Below the pieces are notes generated by a model that was given only the letters and a program-made list of their open reading frames with translations, did not search any database and was not told where the DNA came from. A DNA stretch of 64,000 bases, taken from the NCBI GenBank assembly GCA_004214185.1, contig SGZG01000001.1:48769-112768 (forward strand). Direction: 5' to 3'. The translations under genes and the position numbers were made by a program. Source of the stretch: Flavobacteriales bacterium. GTDB taxonomy: Bacteria > Bacteroidota > Bacteroidia > Flavobacteriales > Flavobacteriaceae. This document shows positions 56,845 through 64,000 of the stretch, piece by piece (positions within the stretch are counted from its first letter, which is position 1; each line of letters begins with the position of its first letter).

Positions 56845-57627
56845 ATGAAAATAAAATTTCAAAAATTTCAAGGGACTGGCAATGATTTTATTATAATCAA
56901 TAATATGGAAATGTTATTTCCATCAAATAATAATCAACTTATAAAAAAACTATGTGATAGAAAGTTTGGAATTGGTTGTGATGGTTTAATATTAATTAAT
57001 CCCTCTGATGATTCTGATTTTGAAATGATTTATTATAATTCTGATGGCTTCATAGGATCAATGTGTGGAAATGGTGCGAGATGTTCTATTCAGTTTGCAA
57101 AAAACAACAAGATTATAATTTCCGAAACAACTTCATTTAAAGCTTATGATGGTTGTCATTACGGAAGTATCAATCAAAACATGATTTCACTTTCAATGAA
57201 TCCTGTTAATGAAATAAAAACCTTTGATGAAGATTTGTTTTTAGATACAGGATCACCACATTATGTAAAAATGGTTCATAATTTAAGGGATTATAGAGTA
57301 TTTGAAAATGGTAAGAAAATAAGAAACAGTTCATTATTTGCAAAAAATGGAGTTAATGTAAATTTTGTTGAAAAAATTTCTGAGCATGAGTTTTCTGTGA
57401 GAACTTACGAAAGAGGGGTAGAGAATGAAACATTATCGTGTGGAACAGGTGTAACAGCTGTAGCAATTTCAATGTTTCATCTTGGAAAAACAAAGTCTAA
57501 AAATATTAAAATATTAACGAAAGGGGGAGTACTGAGTGTAGAATTTGATAATAATAAGCTAGGCTATTCAAACATAAAGTTAATTGGAAAAGTAGAAATG
57601 ATTTTTTCAGGTGAAATTGAGGTATAA
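56845..57627 (+). CDS. dapF: diaminopimelate epimerase
   Basis: KFQGTGNDFIIINN; YYNSDGFIGSMCGNGARC; ERGVENETLSCGTGVTA. Confidence 0.97.
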   Translation: MKIKFQKFQGTGNDFIIINNMEMLFPSNNNQLIKKLCDRKFGIGCDGLILINPSDDSDFEMIYYNSDGFIGSMCGNGARCSIQFAKNNKIIISETTSFKAYDGCHYGSINQNMISLSMNPVNEIKTFDEDLFLDTGSPHYVKMVHNLRDYRVFENGKKIRNSSLFAKNGVNVNFVEKISEHEFSVRTYERGVENETLSCGTGVTAVAISMFHLGKTKSKNIKILTKGGVLSVEFDNNKLGYSNIKLIGKVEMIFSGEIEV

Positions 57628-58680
57628 ATGGTAAATAAAAAATTATATAACATCGTACTATCGTTAGGGATCTTAAGCTTTTTAATTATCCTTTCATTAT
57701 TTGTTTTTGATTATTATAAGACCTATTATTTGGAAAATACAAATTTTAAAGAGGAGTCAGTTTTTGTTTATATTGAATCTGGTTCAGGATTAAAAAGTTT
57801 TAAAAATCAAATAGGTCCACTTGTCAAAGATTCTACAACTTTTTTTAATGCTGCTTATAAAACTAAATATCTTCTAAATATTAAGGCAGGAAAGTATAAG
57901 ATTAAAAAAGGTTTTAATAATAAAGAAATTATAAATTCTTTGAGATTCAATAATATTCCTGTTAGGGTTACTTTTAACAATTTAGAAAGAATAGAAAATC
58001 TTGCATCAAGGGTATCGAAATTTATTGAAGCAGATAGTTTAAGTTTAATGAATTCTTTTTTTGACCCTTATTTTTTGACTGAAAATAATCTAAATTCAGA
58101 ATCTATTTTTTCTATTTTTCTTCCAAACACTTATGAATTTTATTGGAATACGGCTGCAAATGAATTTAGAGACAAAATGTTAAGTCAATATAACTCATAT
58201 TGGACAGAATCCAAGAAAGAGAAAGCCAGATTATTGAATCTTTCTCCGATTGAAGTTTCGGTTTTAGCTTCAATTGTTCAGCGCGAAACACCTAAAGTTG
58301 ATGAAAGACCCACCATTTCAGGAGTTTATTACAACAGATTAAAAAAGAATATGAAGCTACAAGCTGATCCTACTGTTGTATATACAATCAAACAAAAAAA
58401 AGGTTTCGATACTAAAATTAGAAGAGTATTGTATAAAGACTTAAAAATAAAATCCCCATATAATACCTATCTTAATCGTGGTTTACCTCCTGGACCAATA
58501 TACATGCCGGACTTTTCTTCCATTGAGGCTGTATTGAATCTTGAAAACCATAATTTTCTTTTTTTTGTTGCAGATGTAAAAAGACCTGGTTATCATATTT
58601 TTGCAAAAACCAATAGGGAGCACAATAGGAATAAACGTCAGTACACGAATTGGTTAAGAAAAAACAATATAAGAAGATAA
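57628..58680 (+). CDS. mltG: endolytic transglycosylase MltG
   Basis: VLASIVQRETPKVDERPTISGVYYNRLKKNMKLQADPTVVYTI; PPGPIYMP. Confidence 0.96.
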   Translation: MVNKKLYNIVLSLGILSFLIILSLFVFDYYKTYYLENTNFKEESVFVYIESGSGLKSFKNQIGPLVKDSTTFFNAAYKTKYLLNIKAGKYKIKKGFNNKEIINSLRFNNIPVRVTFNNLERIENLASRVSKFIEADSLSLMNSFFDPYFLTENNLNSESIFSIFLPNTYEFYWNTAANEFRDKMLSQYNSYWTESKKEKARLLNLSPIEVSVLASIVQRETPKVDERPTISGVYYNRLKKNMKLQADPTVVYTIKQKKGFDTKIRRVLYKDLKIKSPYNTYLNRGLPPGPIYMPDFSSIEAVLNLENHNFLFFVADVKRPGYHIFAKTNREHNRNKRQYTNWLRKNNIRR

Positions 58681-58734
58681 CTATCTGATTTACAGATAAT
58701 TAAAATTTTATGTATGTTTGCCGAATCATTTTAA

Positions 58735-59376
58735 ATGATTTTATCTTATTCAGGTATGATTTTTAATGTTTTAAAAAACAATTCATTACTGATAATAATT
58801 TTTTTATTCTCAACCTCATTTTATTCGTATAATGATTTAGACTTTGATACTGAGTCTGAAGAAACTGATCTTAATTTTGAAGTATTAAATTACTTTGATA
58901 TAGAAATACCGAACTATGTTTTTTTGCAGAGAGACTTTAATGGATTTAAAGAACTATTAGCCTTTAAAGAATCTACAGGAAACTACAAAAGGATTAACAA
59001 ATTTGGGTATATGGGTAAATTTCAATTTAATTTAAATACTCTTAAAATGTATAGAGTATTTAATGCTAAAAAATTTATAAATAATCCTAAACTTCAAGAA
59101 AGAGTCTTCCTTATTAATGTTCAAAGAAATAAATGGATCTTGAGAAAAGATATCAAATGGTTTGTTGGAACAAAAATTAATAACATTGTTGTTACTGAGT
59201 CTGGAATTATAGCCGCTGCTCATCTAGCTGGTCCAGGAAATGTAAAGAAATACCTAAGATCTGGAGGTGCATTTAATTCAAAAGATGCATTTGGGACATC
59301 AATTTCAATGTACATGGAATATTTTAAAAATTATGATTTATCCATGATTGAAGCGGTAAGAAAACCCAAGATATAA
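58735..59376 (+). CDS. secreted lysozyme/transglycosylase-like protein (start uncertain)
   Basis: Hydrophobic N-term; AFKESTGNYKRINKFGYMGKFQFN...AAHLAGPGNVKKYL. Confidence 0.7.
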   Translation: MILSYSGMIFNVLKNNSLLIIIFLFSTSFYSYNDLDFDTESEETDLNFEVLNYFDIEIPNYVFLQRDFNGFKELLAFKESTGNYKRINKFGYMGKFQFNLNTLKMYRVFNAKKFINNPKLQERVFLINVQRNKWILRKDIKWFVGTKINNIVVTESGIIAAAHLAGPGNVKKYLRSGGAFNSKDAFGTSISMYMEYFKNYDLSMIEAVRKPKI

Positions 59377-59378
59377 GT

Positions 59379-60080
59379 TTAATCTGACTCAATTAAAAAT
59401 ATTGTAGGTCTTTTATTTAAGTCTGGAATTCTTTTTTTCCAATCATTAATGGATTTAGTTTTTATGTATTCTGATTTGTGAGTTATGTCACAGGCAACAC
59501 AAAGTTTAGTTGAAGAATTTAAAATTTTTAATAATTCAGAAAATAATTTGTTGTTTCTATACGGAGTTTCCATAAAAATTTGGGTGGTTGTGATAGAATT
59601 TTTTTCTAGTTTTTTAATAATACTTTTTCTTTCGTTTTTATTTATTGGAAGGTATCCATTAAATTTGAATGATTGACCGTTCATACCAGAGCTCATTAAA
59701 GCCATAAAAATGGAGGAGGGGCCTACGAAAGGAACTACTCTAATTCCAAGACTATGAGCTTTTTTAACTATTTCTGATCCAGGGTCAGCAATAGCAGGAC
59801 AGCCAGCATCAGAAATTAATCCCATGTTAATTCCATTTAAACATGGTTTTAAAAGATTATTTTTTTCCTCTTTTAATGAATGTTTATTTAATGTATAAAC
59901 CTCTAATTTTGATTGTTCTTTACTTGGTAAAATATTTTTTATTAGAGCTCTTCCTGGTTTTTCATTTTCAAAAATGAAGTGATCAATGTTTTCAATTACT
60001 GAAATCTGAGATTCAATACTAAAATTAGTACTTAAATTTCCTAGGTTGTTAGGAATTAAATATAGTTTACCATAAACCAT
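59379..60080 (-). CDS. tetrapyrrole-methylase fold SAM-dependent methyltransferase (RsmI-like)
   Basis: GLISDAGCPAIADPGSEIVKKAHSLGIRVVPFVGPSSIFMALMSSG. Confidence 0.88.
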   Translation of the reverse strand: MVYGKLYLIPNNLGNLSTNFSIESQISVIENIDHFIFENEKPGRALIKNILPSKEQSKLEVYTLNKHSLKEEKNNLLKPCLNGINMGLISDAGCPAIADPGSEIVKKAHSLGIRVVPFVGPSSIFMALMSSGMNGQSFKFNGYLPINKNERKSIIKKLEKNSITTTQIFMETPYRNNKLFSELLKILNSSTKLCVACDITHKSEYIKTKSINDWKKRIPDLNKRPTIFLIESD

Positions 60081-60093
60081 ATTTTAGATTTTG

Positions 60094-61518
60094 TTATACA
60101 GTAAACTTTTTCGATAAATCTTCAACGTATTTTCTGAACTGTTTATCAGTAAAAGAAAGGTTATCGACAGTTTTACAAGCATGCAGTACTGTTGCATGGT
60201 CTCTATGGCCTATTTGTGATCCAATACTAGCTAGAGAGGCCTTAGTATATTTTTTTGCAAAAAACATTGCTAATTGACGAGCTTGAACAATGTGTCTTTT
60301 TCTTGTTTTGGATTGAAGTGTAGAAACGTCCATTTGGAAATATTCGGAAACTATTTTCTGAATGTATTCGATAGAAACTTCTCTTTTGGTGTTTTTAACA
60401 AACTTTTCAACTACACTTTTAGCAAGTTCCAGATTGATTTCTTTTTTATTGAAAGAAGATTGTGCAATTAATGATATAACAGCACCTTCAAGCTCCCTTA
60501 CATTAACCTTTACATTTTTTGCAACAAAGTCAATAACTTCATCAGAAATTTCTAGACCATCACGATATAATTTATTTTTTAATATTGAAACTCTTGTTTC
60601 GTAGTCTGGTCTTTGTAATTCAGCAGAAAGTCCCCACTTAAATCTTGAAAGCAGTCTTTGCTCAATATCTTGCATGTCAACTGGAGCCTTGTCCGAGGTT
60701 AAAATAACTTGTTTGCCATTTTGATGTAGATGATTAAAAATATGGAAAAATACATCTTGCGTTCCAGTTTTTCCTGAGAAAAATTGAACATCGTCAATAA
60801 TTAAAACATCAATTATTTGATAGAAATGAATAAAGTCGTTTCTGTTATTTTTCTTTACGGAGTCAATATACTGTTGAGTGAATTTTTCAGCAGAAATATA
60901 TAAAACAGTCTTTTCAGGAAATTTCTCTTTGACATTAACACCAATTGCATGAGCTAAGTGAGTTTTACCAAGGCCAACCCCACCAAAAATTAATAATGGA
61001 TTGAATGAAGTTCCACCGGGCTTGTTTGATACTGCCAAACCTGCAGATCTTGCTAATCTGTTGGCATCACCTTCTAGAAAATTTTCAAAAGTATAATTTG
61101 GGTTAAGTTGTGATTCAATTTTTAGATTTTTTATTCCTGGAATAATAAAAGGATTCTTTAATTCTGTTTGGATATTACTTAAAGAAAAATCAACTTTTTG
61201 AGATGGTAAATCTGTTTTGTATTGGCTTGGTATTTTCTCCGTAAATGGATTTAAATTGCCAAAAGTATTTTCCATCTTAATAACGTAAATAAGTCTAGCG
61301 TTTTCTCCTAACTCCTTGTTTAATGCAAGCTTCAATAGTTTTACATAATGTTCTTCTAGCCATTCATAGAAAAATTTACTTGGAACTTGAACACTTAAAA
61401 CGTTATTCTCAAATTTTATTGGCTTTATTGGCTCGAACCAAGTTTTATATGCTTGAATTTGAATGTTGTCTTTTATAAACTTGAGACAATTATTCCAAAC
61501 AGATTCAGCTGTAGCCAT
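60094..61518 (-). CDS. dnaA: chromosomal replication initiator DnaA
   Basis: LLIFGGVGLGKTHLAHAIG; VLIIDDVQFFSGK; GHRDHATVLHACKTV. Confidence 0.98.
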   Translation of the reverse strand: MATAESVWNNCLKFIKDNIQIQAYKTWFEPIKPIKFENNVLSVQVPSKFFYEWLEEHYVKLLKLALNKELGENARLIYVIKMENTFGNLNPFTEKIPSQYKTDLPSQKVDFSLSNIQTELKNPFIIPGIKNLKIESQLNPNYTFENFLEGDANRLARSAGLAVSNKPGGTSFNPLLIFGGVGLGKTHLAHAIGVNVKEKFPEKTVLYISAEKFTQQYIDSVKKNNRNDFIHFYQIIDVLIIDDVQFFSGKTGTQDVFFHIFNHLHQNGKQVILTSDKAPVDMQDIEQRLLSRFKWGLSAELQRPDYETRVSILKNKLYRDGLEISDEVIDFVAKNVKVNVRELEGAVISLIAQSSFNKKEINLELAKSVVEKFVKNTKREVSIEYIQKIVSEYFQMDVSTLQSKTRKRHIVQARQLAMFFAKKYTKASLASIGSQIGHRDHATVLHACKTVDNLSFTDKQFRKYVEDLSKKFTV

Positions 61519-61697
61519 TTTAAATTTCTTGTTTTATTTGTTGTTGAAAATTACAAAAGTTTGAGAAACGTTTGCAATAATTATTATGTAACAAATATGT
61601 GCAAATTTTTATTAAAAAAAAATGATTTTGCTATTGAATATTAATTTTTTTTTATGCATATTAATAATCTTTAAAATTTACACTCATTTCTTTTTTT

Positions 61698-62093
61698 TTG
61701 GAACATAAAATTCAAATAAAGGTTAGATATTGTGAAACAGATCAAATGTCTTTTGTTCACCACAGTAATTATGTTAAATATTTTGAAATGGGACGAATTT
61801 CATTACTTAAAAAAATTGGTATTTCTTACAGGAATATCGAAGCACAAGGGATTATAAACCCTGTTATTGATGTCAAAATAAATTTCAGAAAACCAGCTTT
61901 GTTTGATGACGATTTGATTTTAACAACTACTTTAAAAGAGTTGCCATCTTACATGATTGAATTCAATTATTTAATTCACCGAAAAAAAGAGCTATTGACT
62001 AAAGGATATACTAAATTAATTTTTTTAAATTCAAAAAATAATAAGCCGATTCGATGTCCTAAATATTTACTTGATAAATTTAGTTTGGTTTAA
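61698..62093 (+). CDS. acyl-CoA thioesterase (4HBT/YbgC-like), TTG start
   Basis: KVRYCETDQMSFVHHSNYVKYFEMGRISLLKKIG. Confidence 0.9.
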   Translation: MEHKIQIKVRYCETDQMSFVHHSNYVKYFEMGRISLLKKIGISYRNIEAQGIINPVIDVKINFRKPALFDDDLILTTTLKELPSYMIEFNYLIHRKKELLTKGYTKLIFLNSKNNKPIRCPKYLLDKFSLV

Positions 62094-63093
62094 ATATTTT
62101 TAGCATATCATCACCAACTTTTTGTTTAATTAAAATTTTCCCGTTTAGTTTTGGGCTTTTGATCCCAGAATTAATAATTGTATTACTTTCAAACACTCTA
62201 GCTTCGTCCCATAAATTTTCATTTATAAATAAATCCAAAGTTTTTTTTCCTCCTTCAATAATCACAGATTGTATATTTCTTTCAAAAAGTTTTTTGCAAA
62301 TAAATTTTGCAGGATTTTTATTTTTTAAATAATAGTTTATTGATATTGTTTTTGAAATATCATTAAAGACATTGAAATCATTCTTTAATGATTTTTTATC
62401 GTCTAATACGATTCTAATAGGATTGTTTCCATTAACATGTCTGACGTCCAGAACTGGATTATCATCAATTACAGTATTGTAGCCAACTAAAATAGAATGC
62501 TCTTCCGATCTCCATTTGTGAACTAATTGTCTGCTTTTATTTGAGCTAATTAAAAATGGTGTATTGTCATTTTTTTTGAGGGGAGCTATAAATTGATCTT
62601 TACTTTTAGCCCATTTTAAAATTATATAAGGTCTTTTATGTTTGTTATAGTGTAAGAAATTTTTATGTAATTGATTACATTTATCTTGGCATATACCTGA
62701 AATAACATTGATTCCTTTTGTTTTTAAATAAGAAATTCCTTTTCCGTTTACTTTTGAACTAATATCTAAAGTTCCAATTATGACATTTTTAATTCCACTT
62801 TTGTATATAAGCTCTGTACATGGTGGAGTTTTACCATGGTGCGAACACGGCTCTAAAGTGACATATAAAATAGCGTTAGATAAGTCTGTTTTACTTTGTA
62901 ATGGTTTAATGGCATTTACTTCAGCGTGATTACTTCCATAATCACTAGTAACTCCTTCAGAAATTATAATATCATTTTTTAAAACTAATGCCCCTACAGA
63001 GGGATTTGGATAATGTTTTGAACTGTTTCTTTTCGCAATTTCAATACATCTTAACATGTATTTTTTATGCTTCTTAACTTCATTTTCATTCAT
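62080..63093 (-). CDS. ribD: bifunctional riboflavin deaminase-reductase
   Basis: NPSVGALVLKNDIIISEG; HAEVNAI; LYVTLEPCSHHGKTPPCTELI; reductase half VIIEGGKKTLDLFI. Confidence 0.96.
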   Translation of the reverse strand: MNENEVKKHKKYMLRCIEIAKRNSSKHYPNPSVGALVLKNDIIISEGVTSDYGSNHAEVNAIKPLQSKTDLSNAILYVTLEPCSHHGKTPPCTELIYKSGIKNVIIGTLDISSKVNGKGISYLKTKGINVISGICQDKCNQLHKNFLHYNKHKRPYIILKWAKSKDQFIAPLKKNDNTPFLISSNKSRQLVHKWRSEEHSILVGYNTVIDDNPVLDVRHVNGNNPIRIVLDDKKSLKNDFNVFNDISKTISINYYLKNKNPAKFICKKLFERNIQSVIIEGGKKTLDLFINENLWDEARVFESNTIINSGIKSPKLNGKILIKQKVGDDMLKIFKPN

Positions 63094-63155
63094 TTAACAT
63101 ATTTTAATTATAGTTATTATAATGTATATTCACTTTACAAAAATAGCTTTATTAT

Positions 63156-63653
63156 ATGAATGTTGGTTATGGTTTCGTAATTAGAAAAGTTAAGAAAAAT
63201 GACAATAAATCTCTTGAGATTGTCTTGTCAAAAGTGATGAGAGAATTTAATGTTCCTGAAACGGGGACTGCTTTGGCTGATCCTGAATTAAAATGCATTT
63301 TTGAAACATACAATTTTGAAAAAAGTCAATACTACATTCTTGAAAAGAACAACATTATCTATGGAGGAGCAGGTATTTCTAAATTAAAAGATTCTAAAGA
63401 AAATATATGTGAACTTCAAAAAATGTATTTTTTAGAAGAAGCCAGGGGAAAGGGACTCGGTGAAATCATGATTGATTTGTGTATTTCTAAAGCTATCGAA
63501 TTTGGATTTGATTATTGTTACATTGAAACAATGTTTAATATGTCTGGTGCTCAGAAACTTTATAAGAAAAAAGGTTTCAAACACATTAATAATCCACTTG
63601 GGAAAACAGGACACACCTCTTGTCCTGTTTGGATGATAAAAGATTTAAAATGA
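63156..63653 (+). CDS. GNAT N-acetyltransferase
   Basis: ELQKMYFLEEARGKGLGEIMIDLCISKAIEFGF; AQKLYKKKGFK. Confidence 0.9.
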   Translation: MNVGYGFVIRKVKKNDNKSLEIVLSKVMREFNVPETGTALADPELKCIFETYNFEKSQYYILEKNNIIYGGAGISKLKDSKENICELQKMYFLEEARGKGLGEIMIDLCISKAIEFGFDYCYIETMFNMSGAQKLYKKKGFKHINNPLGKTGHTSCPVWMIKDLK

Positions 63654-64000
63654 CATTAAAAGAATTTCATAAACTATTTTTTGAAAAATTATCATTAAAG
63701 TTTGAAAAAAATGAATTGGATAGTTTTTTTTTCATACTAATTAAGCATTCTTGTAATCTTGAAAGAATTAATTTTATTTTAAATCCCAAAGTTGATCTTT
63801 TAAAAGATCAAGAAAATTTTTTGATTAATTCAATTTTATTGTTGCAAAAAGAAACACCAGTTCAATACATTGTGCGTCAAACAGAATTTATGAATTTAAA
63901 TTTTACAGTAAATAAAAATGTTTTGATTCCAAGACCAGAAACTGAAGAATTAGTTAAGTGGATCATTCAAGATTCTGAAAAGGGTAAAAATATTTTAGAT
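63650..64000 (+). CDS. prmC: release factor glutamine methyltransferase, truncated by window end
   Basis: Not in ORF track; translated by hand from ATG 63650: MTLKEFHKLFFEKLS...PVQYIVRQTEFMNLNFTVNKNVLIPRPETEELVKWII... Confidence 0.9.
   Translation, partial: MTLKEFHKLFFEKLSLKFEKNELDSFFFILIKHSCNLERINFILNPKVDLLKDQENFLINSILLLQKETPVQYIVRQTEFMNLNFTVNKNVLIPRPETEELVKWIIQDSEKGKNILD

Noticed and set aside
58682-58700. TATCTGatttaCAGATA inverted repeat after mltG as terminator
   Set aside because: Only 6 bp, AT-rich and not followed by a proper T-tract; insufficient evidence
61519-61697. oriC
   Set aside because: No DnaA-box cluster visible, and dnaA adjacency is not reliable for origin location in Bacteroidota
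1-64000. CRISPR arrays, transposons/IS, prophage, restriction-modification or other defence genes
   Set aside because: No spaced direct-repeat arrays and no transposase, integrase, nuclease or methylase ORFs were recognised; gene content is core chromosomal

Overview
AT-rich, densely packed window that reads as chromosomal core genome of a marine-type Flavobacteriaceae/Bacteroidota bacterium (taxonomy is inferred from gene content and Bacteroidota promoter motifs, not measured). It holds about 74 protein genes, mostly housekeeping: rpmH-carB, rmuC, purB, rdgB, rlmH, priA, rpsF-rpsR-rplI, hisS, fmt, murA, ndk, recF with a DUF721/DciA-like gene, ribH, aroK, split transketolase, tgt, lptG-like, accA, dnaB, thrS-infC-rpmI-rplT, murQ, a TonB receptor with DUF4249, icd, rplS, trmD, degQ-like, dapF, mltG, dnaA, ribD and a 3'-truncated prmC. 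There are four tRNAs: Met-CAT, Leu-GAG and two Lys-TTT. Two accessory themes stand out. One is a photorepair cluster (SRPBCC, SDR, class I photolyase, PhrB/(6-4)-like photolyase, TIGR03643-like small protein). The other is a crtI-crtB-crtZ carotenoid operon directly downstream of a tRNA operon. I saw no CRISPR array, transposase, prophage, toxin-antitoxin or restriction system, and I do not claim a clearly new multi-gene system. The observations most worth a second look are: (1) crtIBZ starts 13 nt after a tRNA with no visible terminator or promoter between them; (2) essentially every protein-protein convergent junction overlaps or abuts at the stop codons, four of them on a shared TTAA; (3) infC lacks any ATG/GTG/TTG start and lies in frame just after the thrS stop; (4) the PhrB-like photolyase appears to lack the Fe-S cluster cysteines; (5) near-perfect dyads sit at the predicted transcription starts of dnaB and recF.
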